From contig NC_057800.1 of assembly GCF_018294505.1 (NCBI RefSeq), positions 479,756,530-479,820,529 on the forward strand: a stretch of 64,000 nt of DNA, given 5' to 3'. The DNA comes from Triticum aestivum. Its lineage: Eukaryota; Streptophyta; Magnoliopsida; Poales; Poaceae. The first letter of the stretch is position 1. Each line of letters opens with the position of its first letter. This document shows positions 20,325 to 31,588 of this stretch, piece after piece. Under the pieces are notes generated by a model. The model was not told the origin of the DNA. It saw only the letters and a list, made by a program, of their open reading frames with translations, and made no database searches. The translations under genes were made by a program, and so were the position numbers.

Positions 20325-23300
20325 CCTCTCAACTCCTCACAATAGAAGACAAAAGCACTCTAGCCCAACTCCTCCTCCTAGCATGAAGGGTAGAGGCTCG
20401 GTCGCGCAGGAGAGCGCACATCCGCTCAATGTGAGGTATGTCCCTTTTCGAGCTGAGAACCTTCCAAAGGTGCAAAAAGGAGATGAATATTTTAAGAATG
20501 TCAGTCGGGTGATGAAAAACAATCTCTCAAATAAGGCCTTGTTTCCAGACGTGCAAAGAGCCCAGGCCGCAGCCCCAAAACCCAACCAAGCTAGTCTACA
20601 CTCTCTGCCTAGCAATTCCTGGGCGAGGAGAACGAAACCCCCAAAACTAGTCGGCGCTCAAGCATGATTAAACGCCTCTCTGAACACACTCCACACAAAC
20701 TAAGCCATCAAGCAGCTGAAAAAGATGTGGTCGCAAGTCTCGTCGGCGCCACACAAATGTACTTCCCTTCACCGGGCCCGTTCCACTTAACAAGTAGATC
20801 ACCACAAGTGATGCGATTACGCGCTGCTTGCCAAAGGAACACCTTAATCCTTGATGGGAGTTTAGATTTCCAAATGTCTTGGAAGTCACACACGACAAGA
20901 TTGTTGGCGAAAATAGCCTTATAAAGCGAACAAGTCGAGAAATCCCCGGAGAGTTTGAGGTGCCAAGATACCAAACCCCAACCTTGGGAGAGGCAGATTG
21001 GAGCAAGAGTGGAAACCATCTCATCCCGTTGACCCGCCTAAAATGGGCCCAACACCCGTCTGAAGGTCGGGGCCCACCTTTCTTCTACCCATACACCGGC
21101 TACCTTGCATTCTGGCTCTCGAGCAATATCGAAGAGCGACGAAAATCGGTAGCACAGAGCCTCCTCTGCCACCCAATTTTCGTGCCAAAAACTCACTAGC
21201 CGACCATCGCCCGCTTCAAACTTGGTTCCTAAACGGAGCAAGTGTTGAACCTTCCTAATCAATCTCGTGAAATGAGATAGACATGTGCCTCTCCTAAAGG
21301 AAATGTCGTCTCCTTAAAGTATGTATTCCTGAAGATGGGAAGCCACACACCTCCCTGCCCTCTCAGAATTTTCCAAGCCCACTTCGTAAGCAAGCACCAA
21401 TTCATGACTTTCGTGTTAGTTATTCCTAAGCCTCCCACCTCTTTGGGGGAGCACATCACTGACTAACTCACCATGTGATATTTTTGTTTCCCGTTCCTTT
21501 TGGCCTAGAACAAATGGGAGCAGACTTTGCCAAATTGGTCACAGACTCCATCTTGGAGAAAGTAAAAACCCATGGCAAAAATGGGGATAGAGGAGAGGCT
21601 GGAGTTAACTAATGCAAACCTTCCCCCTTGAATCTAGGAAATTGCGCATCCATGGCTCCACATGAGTGGCAACCCTATCAGTTATGAGTGAAAGTTCCTC
21701 TATGATAATTTGGTGACCAGCCAAGGGGAGCCCCAAGTATTTAATGAGGAGCTCTCCTAGCTTGTAGTTCATCATATTAGACGCTCTCCAACGGTCTTCC
21801 ACGTCCCCACTTGTGATGAACACCTCACTTTTCTCACAATTATTTTTCAGACCCGACATCGCCTCAAAACACATGAGGAGGAATTTTAGATTTATGATCT
21901 CTCGAGGATCATTCTTAATAAGGATGAGGGTCTCATTGGCATATTGCAAGTGAGTAACCCCTCCCTTGCAGATGCGGACCGCCACGCTAGAGATGTGGCC
22001 GGCCCTCTTGGCCCCATCCAGGATGCCGCCAAGGCATTGGCGATAAGATTAAAAAAGCAAAGCGGATAGCGGGTTCCCCTGCCTAACGCCTCTAGCATTG
22101 CGGAAATAGTAACCAATCTCCATGTTGATGTTAATGGTCGTTTATCCCCCTCTAACAAGTTCCATGATCTGGCTAGTCCATCTTGGGTCAAACCTTCTCT
22201 TGTGCATGATCTCCTGTAGAAGTATCCAATTAACCCTATCATACGCCTTTTCGAAGCCGGTCTTGGGGATGAATGTCTCGTCTCTTTTCAATTTGATCTC
22301 ATGAAGGACCTCATGCAAGGTAGTGATCCCGTCATGGATGCTATGCCCTCTAATGAATGTTGTTTGATTCGTGTGAATGATATGGTGGGTAACCGGCGAA
22401 AGCCAAATCACGGACCCCTTCACGATGAGCTTAAAGATTACATTGATCACAGAAATCGGGTGGAATTGCCAAATAATCCTACCACTTTTGGAAGTAGGAC
22501 TAGAATGTTGCAGCTGATATGTTTAATCTCAATAAGCCCTCTCATGAAGTCAGTAATCAACCTTAAGTTGAGAGGACCGAGAAGGGTCCAAAGCCGCCTG
22601 TAGAAGTTCACCGGGAATCCGCTAGGGCCCGGTACGGCGTCGGTCTTAGTGGAGTCAAGAGTCGCCTTCACCTCCTCGAGCAGAGGCAAGACGTGAGCAC
22701 TGCATTCTCCTCATTCAAAACCACACTCCTCTATCGACCAAGCTCGAACATCAATCGCCGGGGAAGGATCCCCGTCTATCTTCCTGAAGCAGGCTACAGT
22801 AGAAGCCATAAATATGAGCCTTAAGCTCTCTTGGGCCCGAGATGACGGAATTTGCCCCTTTCAAATTCTTAATCTCGCAAAAGCGTCTATGCCCATTGGT
22901 GATAGCATGGTGATATTTGGTGTTGGCATCACCGAAGAGGATTCTCTAGGTGCGGCCCCGCTGTTGCCGATACATCTACTCTGCGCAAGCCAGCTCTTCC
23001 ATCTCTCCCTCCTGAGCCACCGCATCCAGAGATGAAACTTCAGCAAGCAAAGCTTGCTTGCGAGCCTTATTAGCCCCATAAAAATTAGCGGCCCTCACTC
23101 TCATGAAATGCTTGGCACGATGGCTACAATTTTTCAAGTGATCCATACTATCGCACATCAAGCCATATCTATGGGGAGGGTTTGAGAGGGCCGCCCTCCA
23201 CACCTCCGAAACCCTCCCGGCAAACTCGGGGTGGAGAAAACATTGGGCCTTGAAGAAAAATGAGGTGTTCTACTAGGTAGAACCTCTCCTGAATTCAGAA

Positions 23301-23508
23301 GAAGCGGTGAATGGTCTGAGCCAAGGTGGAGAGCCGCGGACAGCGAACCCCAAAATTTACCCTTCCACTCACCGGAGACGAGAACCGGCCCAAGAACGAT
23401 CCAATTGGAACCAACTGCTTGTTGGTTCGGGTAAAACATGCCCCACTCCTCTCGATCTCGTGGATTAGTGCCAAATTTTCTATGAACTTTGAAATGATCA
23501 ATACGGTT
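20325..23508 (-). pseudogene. Decayed L1-type LINE (ORF2 remnant)
   Basis: The minus strand carries an ORF2 in many broken frames. In order: the end of an endonuclease domain (FIENLALIHEI, then GSDHSPLLLNSGE near 23300), a linker, reverse transcriptase (DAVPGPSGFPVNFYRRLW near 22620; HIIHTNQTTFIRGHSIHDG; FEKAYDRVNW near 22240; LQYANETLILI at about 21925-21955; YLGLPLAGH), then GGLGI and the zf-RVT zinc-binding domain (FSTCSLYKAIF, IWKSKLPSRIKVFLWQ near 20830). Motif A reads KTGFEKAYD in place of the usual Asp, and the catalytic YADD is YANE, so both catalytic positions are lost. ORF1 and the endonuclease N-terminus are missing on the right, where an unrelated repeat begins at about 23509. Confidence 0.88.
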
Positions 23509-25245
23509 GACTAGAGGGGGGGGTGAATAGGCAGCTAACAATTTTTAGCTTTTCTTTAACAATTTAAACTTTGCATCAAAGTAGGTTGTCTAGATATGCA
23601 ACTAGGTGAGCAACCTATATGATGCAACAAAGATAGGAACACAAGCAAGAAAGAGATATATCATAAATAAGCTTGCACAAGTAAAGGCACAAAATAACCA
23701 AGAGTGGAGCCAGTGGAGACGAGGATGTGTTACCGAAGTTCCTTCCCATTGATGGGGAAGTACGTCTCCGTTGGAGCGGTGTGGAGGCACAATGCTCCCT
23801 AAGAATCCACTAGGGCCACCGTATTCTCCTCACGCCCTCACACAATGCGAGATGTCGTGATTCCACTATTGGTGCCCTTGGAGGCGGCGACCGAACCTTT
23901 ACAAACAAGGTTGGGGCAATCTCCACAACTCAATTTGAGGCTCCCAACGACACCACGAAGCTTCGCCACAATGGACTATGGCTCCGCGGTGACCTCAACC
24001 GTCTAGGGTGCTCAAACACCCAAGAGTAACAAGATCCATAAGGGATTAGTGGGGGAATCAAATTTCTCTTGGTGGAAGTGTAGATCGGGGCCTTCTCATC
24101 CACTCCCGAGCAAATCAACAAGTTTGATTCGCTAGGGAGTGAGATCGGGCGAAAATGGAGTTTAGAGCAACAATGGAGCTTAGGGTTGGAAGAGGTAGTC
24201 AACTAGAGGAAGAAGACACCCCTTTTATAGCTTAGGACAAAAATCCAACCGTTATCCACCTACCAGCCCGCGACCAGCGGTACTACTGTAGGGACACACG
24301 GTACTTCTGATTGCTGACAAGCGGTACTACCGCAAGGCCACGCGGTACTACCGTGCGGACCCGCGGTACTACCGCAGCAGTAGCAGCAGCTAGGGCAGAC
24401 CTGTAGCACAAGAGCTGAGGGCGGTAATGCCGCGGGCGCGGTACTACCGCTCCCCCTTGCGGTACTACCGCAAGGCAAGAAACCCCTAGCATGGGAAGAG
24501 CGCGGATAAAGAAACATCCGTGCCTACTTCCGCTGGTAAACGGAAGAAGCAAAAGTCCGACACAGTACTACCATAGAGGAGCGGTACTACCGCCTGACAG
24601 CTGATCCAGGCCGCGCACGGTACTACCGTGCAAGGCATGCGGTACTACCGTAGTGGTGCGGATGTAAAAAATTACATCCATCCTACTACCGCGAAGGAGC
24701 GGTACTTGGCCTGGGGGCCACGGTACTGCGGCTCCAGAGGAGCGGTACTACCGTGGGCACATGTGGTACTACCGTGCCAAAGTGCGGTACTACAGCTCAA
24801 TAGGGAGCAGTACTACGGCAAGCCCACCAACAGCAGACAGGACAAGGGAAAGGAGGAACAACGGAGGATTCTCCAAAGTGCAGGGGAAAGGAGGGGACAA
24901 GGAAGAAAACGTGTATGTGATGATTCCACCCAAACCTTTCCGACGCGGACCCCCTCTTAATAGTACGGCTTTCCTACGACTCAAATCCACCAAAAAGAAA
25001 CGTAGAAAAAGACGCTGTCTTCATCAATCTCCGAGGGGCACCAAACTGTCTTATGCCTAGCGATGAAATGTCTGGGAAACTCAAGGCACACGATTAGTCC
25101 GCAAACGCATTGTCATCAATCACCAAAACACCTTAGGGATAAATATGCCCTTACAAACTTTGTGTAGCTACTTTGGACATAGCCAAGCGCACATAAAATA
25201 TTTCAGATATATTGAACTTATTTTTTATAAGTTATGTTTATAAAC
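23509..25245. repeat. Unclassified repeat with palindromic GGTACTACC tracts
   Basis: This block starts with GACTAGAGGGGGGGGTGAATAG next to the broken LINE and shows no coding motif in any frame. Its left part (23520-24250) is moderately GC-rich, its middle (24270-24850) is a cluster of palindromic motifs, and the right part (24930-25155) ends in AATATGCCCTTACA. The arrangement could be the subterminal part of a CACTA transposon or a non-autonomous LTR element; neither terminal CACTA nor a clear LTR pair was found, so I leave it unclassified. Confidence 0.5.
24270..24850. repeat. Cluster of about 19 GCGGTACTACCGC motifs
   Basis: About 19 copies or close variants of the near-palindrome GCGGTACTACCGC occur in about 580 bases, separated by 10-40 bases of unrelated spacer. 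Flanking spacers differ, so this is not a simple tandem repeat. Dispersed short motifs of this kind are typical of transposase-binding subterminal regions of CACTA-type elements; that role is an inference. Confidence 0.8.
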
Positions 25246-25253
25246 CTGATGCA

Positions 25254-25811
25254 TAAGGATGGCAATGGGCAGGGTATGGGACGAGTAGATAAATACCATA
25301 CCCATACCTGTGTAGTCAATGGGTATAAAAGATTACCCATACCTGTACCCATGTGTATGAAACTTTACCCGTACCCGTACCCGATAGGTACCCATACCCA
25401 TTGGGTACCCAATGGGTAGATTAAACAGTATATAAGTCATTCATAATTTTATATTCACCGGTAGCACATTTGACAAAATAACATTGATCTCAACTCAATA
25501 ACACAAAGATGAGTACATGACAATTATCTCAATTCAAATTGATAATTGTGGACAACTTTAACATGGGTTTAGAAGCTCATGACAAAACACTAACATAGGT
25601 ACACTTGTGAATCATGGTTAAGGTCCACATGTCAGTATAAACGAGTAGGGTGTGGGTATATCCATGGGTATAAGGCTATACCCATGCCCTACCCATGACT
25701 TAACGGGTAGGGTATGGGTACTACCCATTGGTATAAAATTGCGCCCATACCCCACCCATGCGGTACGGTATTCGCGGGTACCCGCACCCATGGGTAAAAT
25801 TGCCATCCTTA
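25254..25811. mobile_element. hAT-type MITE 1
   Basis: The element starts TAAGGATGGCAATGGG and ends with AAAATTGCCATCCTTA, giving inverted repeats of 12 or more bases. It is flanked by 8-base duplications CTGATGCA (25246-25253) and CCGATGCA (25812-25819), one mismatch. Both subterminal parts are dense in CCCATAC/GGGTATGGG units; the middle is AT-rich. The 8-base duplication and the GGATGGCAA end fit the hAT superfamily. There is no transposase. Confidence 0.85.
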
Positions 25812-25819
25812 CCGATGCA

Positions 25820-26211
25820 AATACAATAGTGATTTTAATTCAAAGCCAGAAATAATTCTTGTTAAACCTTTAATTTTTTTGGAAGGGTCTTGTATTTATT
25901 ATAAGCTCTTCAAAATTTCCTCGGTTTAACAAGTCATTTTGAAAGATCTAAATAAATGTTGGGCTTTTTCATTTTATTTAGTTTTGAGGCTTTGAAATTT
26001 CCTCAATTCAAATTTCATTGAATTTAAATATGATGCATTAATGCTCTCTAATATAATTATTTACGTTAGCATATTCTTTGGCTGCGAGAACGTCTTTCTT
26101 AACGATCATGAAGTCACTTTATTTTATCGAGATGAACCCTTTGGTTCTCGACAACATGTAGGTTGAGTGTGTGACAAACGACACACGACAAAGTTCTCCG
26201 CAGGGAGGGGG
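25820..26211. other. AT-rich stretch ending in a polypurine tract
   Basis: No gene is seen. The last bases (GGGAGGGGG, 26203-26211) directly precede a Fatima-like LTR start and act as its polypurine tract, so at least the right part is probably the 3' end of the interior of that Gypsy element. Confidence 0.45.
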
Positions 26212-26589
26212 TATCGGTGTCAAAACCGGCGGATCTCGAGTAGGGGGTCCCGGACTATGCATCTAAGGTCAATGGTAATAGGAGACAGGGGACACGATAT
26301 TTACCCAGGTTCGGGCCCTCTTGATGGAGGTAATACCCTACGTCCTGCTTGATTGATCTTGATGAGTATGAGGATTACTAGAGTTGATCTACCACGAGAT
26401 CGTTGTGGCTAAACCCTAGAAGTCTAGCCTGTATGATTGTGATTGTTCTCTATGGACTAAACCCTCTGGTTTATATAGACACCATAGGGGTCTAGGGTTA
26501 TACAAAGTCGGTTACAAAGAAAGGAAATAATAAATCCGGACGCCCAGCTTGCCTTCCACGCAAAGGAGAGTCCCATCCGGACACGGGAG
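26212..26589 (+). mobile_element. Fatima-like Gypsy LTR fragment
   Basis: The sequence begins TATCGGTGTCAAAACCGGCG after a purine tract and contains CCCAGGTTCGGGCCCTC, GGTAATACCCTACGTCCTG and GGTTTATATAGACACC, a run of blocks I recognise from the Fatima family of Triticeae Gypsy elements. It is cut at 26590 by an Angela-type LTR, and no continuation was found on the other side within the window. Orientation is taken from the purine tract. Confidence 0.65.
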
Positions 26590-28965
26590 TGAAGGAAATA
26601 TGCCCTAGAGGCAATAATAAAGTTGTTATTTATATTTCATTATATCATGATAAATTTTATTATTCATGCTAGAATTGTATTAACCGGAAACTTAGTACAC
26701 GTGTGAATACATAAACAAAAGAGTGTCACTAGTATGCCTCTACTTGACTAGCTCATTGAATCAATGATGGTTATGTTTCCTAACCATAGACATGAGTTGT
26801 CACTTGATTAACAGGATGACATCATTTGAGAATGATGTGATTGACTTGACCCATCCGTTAGCTTAGCACGATGATCATTTAGTTTGTTGCTATTGCTTTT
26901 TCCATAACTTATACATGTTCCTATGACTATGAGATCATGCAACTCCCGAATACCGGAGGAACAGTTAGTGTGCTGTCAAACGTCACAACGTAAGTGGGTG
27001 ACTATAAAGATGCTCTACAGGTGTCTCCGATGGTGTTTGTTGAGTTGGCATAGATCGAGATTAGGATTTGTCACTCCGAGTATCGGAGAGGTATCTCTGG
27101 GCCCTCTCGGTAATGCACATCACTATTAAGGATGGCAATGGGTCGGGTTTGGATCGGTTTGAACAATATCAAATCCATATCCATATCCATGAAGGTAGTC
27201 CCAGCCCATCCAAGAAAAAATCCATGGGCAAAAAATTGTGACCATGTCCAAATCCGATGGATATCCATACCCATTGGATATTCATCAGGTCCTCTCAAGA
27301 CCTATACATAAGACATAACTCATTGCACAATGTGCACTCTACATTGGCATGCTCACTCCCTGCCGTGCAGTCATAGCCCTTGCATTGTCCCACTGATGCG
27401 GCCATGCATCAATGCGTGTGTGGAAAAGCGAAGACGGAGGGGTCAAGGAGGTTTTCGCAGGCTAGTGGTGGCTGCTGCAGCGATCCACCTTATGTGGGGG
27501 TAGCGGCTGGCAGCGGCGGCCACCTCTAGGGCTATGAGAGGAGTAACTCAAGGAGATGGCACCGATTCTCAATGACAAGTCATTTAATAAGTGTAGATAA
27601 TAGGATGAGAAGGTGCGTTGGAGTATGTTACGGTGGGGATTGTGCAATTTCTTTTGGATGTTTTAGATAAAGGATAAAATTATAGTGGGACATGTGGGTA
27701 GCAGAATATTGCTTGTTAAGTCAGATGATTGGGCCGGGTTTGGATATATACATGGGCACAAGATTATGTCCATGCCCTATCCACGAGTAATCGGGTCGGG
27801 TTTGGGCGCTGCCCATGGGCTCAAAAGCATATCCAAACCCTATCCATTCGGGTTGGATATCCATGGGTATCCATGTCCATGGATAAAATTGCCATCCTTA
27901 ATCACTATAAGCCTTGCAAGCAATGTAACTAATGAGTTAGTTACGGGATGATGCATTACAGAACGAGTAAAGAGACTTGCCGGTAACGAGATTGAACTAG
28001 GTATCGAGATACCGACGATCGAATCTCGGGCAAGTAACATACCGATGACAAAGGGAACAACATGTGTTGTTATGCGGTTTGACCGATAAAGATCTTCGTA
28101 GAATATGTGGCAGCCAATATGAACATCCAGGTTCCGCTATTGGTTATTGACCGGAGACGTGTCTCGGTCATGTCTACATAGTTCTCAAACCCGCAGGGTC
28201 TGCATGCTTAACGTTGGGTGACGATCGGTATTATGAGTTTATGTGTCTTGATGTACCAAAGGTAGTTCGGAGTCCCGGATGTGATCACAGACATGACGAG
28301 GAGTCTAGAAATGGTCGAGACATAAATATCGATATATTGGATGACTATGTTTGGACATCAGAAAGGTTTCGAGAGAATTCGGGCATATACCGGAGTACCG
28401 GGGGGTTACCGAAACCCCCTGGGGAGTCAATGGGCCTTAATGGGCCATAGTGGAAAGGAGGAGGAGGCGGCCAAGGTGGGTGCGCGCCCCCAATCCCAAT
28501 CCGAACTGGGAGAGGGGTCGGCCCCCCTTTCCTTCTCTCCTTCTCCCCCTTCCTTCCCTCTCCTACTCCAACTAGGGAAGGGGGAATCCTACTCCCACCG
28601 AGAGTAGGACTCCCCCCTTGGGCACGCCTAGGAGGCCAGCCCTCTCCCCTCCTCCACTCCTTTATATACGGGGGGAGGGGGCACCCCAAAGACACACAAG
28701 TTGATCATTGATCTCTTAGCCGTGTGCGGTGCCCCCCTCCACCATAATCCACCTCGGTCATATCATCGTAGTGCTTAGGTGAAGCCCTGCGCCGGTAACT
28801 TCATCATCACCGTCATCACACCGTCGTGCTGATGAAGCTCTCCCTCGACACTCAGCTGGATCAAGAGTTCGTGGGACGTCACCGAGCCGAACCTGTGCAG
28901 ATCGCGGAGGTGTCGTACTTTCGATACTAGGATCGGTCGGATCGTGAAGATGTATGACTATATCA
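26590..28965 (+). mobile_element. Angela-type Copia LTR, 3'-truncated, carrying a hAT MITE
   Basis: The LTR starts TGAAGGAAATATGCCC at 26590 and follows the same sequence as the other copies up to a GACTATATCA stretch near 28965, where about 150 bases of the normal LTR end are missing and an unrelated gene remnant begins. The 774-base hAT-type element at 27127-27900 is inserted in it. The family hairpin is near 28585 and the TATA box near 28662. Confidence 0.85.
27127..27900. mobile_element. hAT-type MITE 2 with perfect 8-bp duplication
   Basis: The element starts TAAGGATGGCAATGGGTCGG and ends AAATTGCCATCCTTA. The flanks ATCACTAT at 27119-27126 and 27901-27908 are identical, and removing the insert plus one copy restores the LTR as seen in other copies. 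Subterminal parts hold repeated ATATCCATATCCATGG-like units. The middle (27300-27700) has no recognised coding domain. It shares its ends with MITE 1 but not its middle. Confidence 0.9.
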
Positions 28966-29450
28966 GGTCATCTCTATTGTCGTCACCGTCTTCATCGCTC
29001 GACAGATCAATGACTTCAATCCTGCGTGTGGCAAACTCCACGTACAGGCGGCGGTCCGACTCGACACGCTCCGGGAAGCATCGACGGAGCTCCACCATGT
29101 ATGCCTCACCGGCAACATCCGCCATGAGAACCTCGCGGGCTACTCGGTCCTCCTGCCACTAGTGTGGAGTGGCCACCCGTCGGTCCATCGACGGCTCCGA
29201 TGGCGGTAGATAGCTATCGGGGAAGTTACGACCGTCGGCGGCGCCATACAAGTGCACTGACTTGATGTCGTATGCATGCGCCACCGCCTCCTTTGAATGG
29301 AAGGAGCCAGGCTGGTGCGGCGCGGGAGGAGGAGGCACTACCATGTGGATCCGCTGGCAAAGCACTGCAAATGGGCGTCGGCGAGCAACGTCGGAGAGAT
29401 CTAGCCATAGGAAGAGGCAGGGTGGTGATTTGGGTGGCGGGGTGGTTATT
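28966..29450 (-). pseudogene. AP2/ERF-like gene remnant with acidic SIM-like end
   Basis: The minus strand encodes, across one in-frame stop near 29160, a segment AVAHAYDIKSVHLYGAADGR followed by NFPDSYLPP, which resembles the C-terminal half of an AP2/ERF DNA-binding domain (AARAYD...A...G...NFP). It is followed by a charged helix (WQEDRVAREVLMADVAG, LRRCFPERVESDRRLYVEFA) and an acidic tail EVIDLSSDEDGDDN. Such AP2-like frames are common in Triticeae intergenic DNA. The remnant runs into the broken LTR at 28965, so its original end is lost. The AP2 assignment is tentative. Confidence 0.45.
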
Positions 29451-29559
29451 TGGGTGGTGGAGCGGTGGTAGATGTGGCGAGCGTGTTTGACTCGGCGACT
29501 GAGCAGGTGAGTGTTTTTACTCCTCAATGGAAGCTCAGAGTACTAACTCCGAGATGGTT

Positions 29560-29756
29560 TATTAGTCCCCTTCGTATTCGCTGTCAAATATTGACCACAG
29601 TTTTAACTAACAAAATGTTAATGCATGTCACAAAAGTTTATACCATTGAAGTTTAAATATGAATCAAATGATATGATTTTTTATGACATGCATTAACACT
29701 TTATTAGTTTAATTTATGATTAAAATTTGACACATAAAATATGACGGAGACCAATA
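29560..29756. mobile_element. Hairpin MITE with about 80-bp arms
   Basis: Nearly the whole 197 bases fold back on themselves: the left arm TATTAGTCCCCTTCGTATTC... to ...GTTAATGCATGTCACAAAA pairs with the right arm ...TTTTATGACATGCATTAACA... to ...GACGGAGACCAATA. The superfamily is not certain because no clear target-site duplication was found. Confidence 0.75.
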
Positions 29757-29810
29757 TATCAGAAAAGAGATGGTTTTACTACTTCGGCAAGATGCTGGTT
29801 AGACGAGTAA

Positions 29811-29825
29811 ACCGAAGTCCTCTGA
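29811..29825 (+). repeat. LINE target-site duplication, left copy
   Basis: ACCGAAGTCCTCTGA is matched in 14 of 15 positions by ACCAAAGTCCTCTGA at 35359-35373, directly after the poly(A). This bounds the LINE at 29826-35358. Confidence 0.9.
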
Positions 29826-30002
29826 GATCATGTTTGGGGGATGACTCTAGGGGTTCACCACATAGCGAAATGCTAAGGGGCGACTGTCGAGGCGATTGCT
29901 TGGCGATATCCTCCCAGTGCTAGGGTTAGGGTTTCGGCGGTGGGGATGGTGTGTCTACGGTGGTGTTGAGGCGGCGACTGCGCCTCCCCTCGACGCAGAC
30001 CG

Positions 30003-30872
30003 ATGGAATCTTCTGCTCCACGGCGCGGAGCCATGGCGGGGAGGACGAAAGAGAAATCTACAAGGACTCCGACGTCAAAGGCTTCCCCAGTGGCGACAGA
30101 GACCCCGGGCAAAAAGATTAGCGGGGACTCGTCCAAGTCTCCCATCACATGCAAGACGCCGGATCCAACTGCGAGGCTCTTGGCGAGACTAGGAGGGATG
30201 GCGCTGTTGGACAAGGAAGCGGAGGGTTTTGTCTTTGAGGAATCAGGTCAGATCTTTCCCAAGAATGCTAAGTGGACAATGGTGGGGAAGGTGTTCTCGC
30301 CACGCCCGTTTAACAAAACCATACTAGAGAAAACTATGCAGAGGGCATGGGGTCTTCATCACAAGGCAAGATTCCGGGACATGGGTGATAACATCTTCGC
30401 AGTTCACTTTGGCAGCGAGGGAGATTGGAGACATGCAATGTCAAATGGACCATGTCAGTTTGATTTTAATGTGATGGTCCTAAAGGATTATGAGAGTAAC
30501 ATAAGACCATCAGAGATGATCTTTGACAAGGTGGATGTTTGGGTGAGAGTGACAGATCTACCACCAGGGAAGAGAACTGATGTGTTTGGCAGAGCGTTGG
30601 GAAATTGGCTGGGAGAGGTCATCAAGGTCGATGTGGATAAAGATGGAATGGCAAGGGGGAACCAGCTGCGAGTTAGGGCTCGAATCTCCATCTTTGAGCC
30701 TCTGGTTAGGGGTTTCTTCCTTAAAGCATCCCCGGAAGACAAGACACGAACGTGGTTTGACTTTCACTATGAAAAGATCCCACACTTTTGCTTCGAGTGT
30801 GGGAGGCTAGCGCACGTGGATGGGCGTTGTAACCCTCCAGTTGACAAGTCGACACAATGGGGGGACGCCTGA
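30003..30872 (+). pseudogene. LINE ORF1: DUF4283-type RNA-binding protein with zinc knuckle
   Basis: The ATG at 30003-30005 opens 289 residues. After a basic Ser/Thr/Lys-rich N-terminus (residues 1-60), a DUF4283-like domain runs from about 85 to 225 (KWTMVGKVFSPRPFNKTILE, IFAVHFGSEGDWRHAMSNGP, VWVRVTDLPPG). A zinc knuckle of the CCHC_4 type, CFECGRLAHVDGRC, is at about 268-281 and has all four ligands. A stop at 30870-30872 ends the frame, but a similar charged protein continues in the next frame from about 30857 to 31588 with one more stop near 31232, so the original ORF1 was longer and has been shifted. Together with ORF2 it would have formed the LINE ribonucleoprotein. Confidence 0.88.
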
Positions 30873-31588
30873 GAGCTTCACCGAGAAGGAGCACTGGCTC
30901 CAAAACCAAGACGAAGGGAGGGAGAACAAAAAGTAGCGGCAGTTTCATGAGCTCACAGTCTGAAGGGAATACCAGAGAGGTGTTCTCTGCGCGGGGGAGA
31001 GATATACCAACAAAGCGCAATATGACCGCAGAGTTTGATAGACCAGAGAGCTCCCACACTGGTGGGAGGCAGAAGATGGACAAAGAGGAAGTAAATAGCC
31101 CAAAGAAAGATCGTTACAAGGGCGAGTGGCCGCAAGAAAGGGATCTCAGACATGAGATTGAAAGGAAGAAGGAGAGGGATCTGAGAGAGCAACTCAGGAT
31201 GCAGCAGAAACAGAGGGAGTACGAACGTGTGTAGTACGAGAGGAGGGCACAAAGTGACAGAGATTCTGTACCCAGGGGTGCAAATGAAGGATATGGGTAT
31301 AAACCCCATTACCCTGTGGAGAGAAAAAGAGGACACTATGTTAGAAGGCCTTGGCATAATCATGGGGAGTATAGGGAGAGGGAATCTAGCCCACTAACCA
31401 CCCACAACTCGAGGAAGAGGCAACCCAGGCAGATGTGGGTAGCAAAGGAAGGGGGTGAGAAGAAGGAGGGCCATGACAATTTCATACGTGACACCAGACA
31501 GAAGACTGCTTTTGTCTTTGACCGTATTACTGAACATGATGATGTAGCGGCGAACCCTGCCAGGGAGCAGGGGTGCCGAGAACAATGA
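30857..31588 (+). pseudogene. C-terminal part of LINE ORF1 (shifted frame)
   Basis: A Lys/Arg/Glu-rich tail follows the zinc knuckle in another frame, with a likely coiled-coil stretch (WPQERDLRHEIERKKERDL). An in-frame stop lies at about 31232 and the frame resumes to the TGA at 31586-31588. This TGA overlaps the ORF2 ATG (31585-31587) as ATGA. Confidence 0.7.

Noticed and set aside
24270..24850. Possible CRISPR array because of regular short repeats
   Set aside because: Repeats are only about 13 bases, near-palindromic, irregularly spaced at 10-40 bases, and the context is plant transposon DNA.
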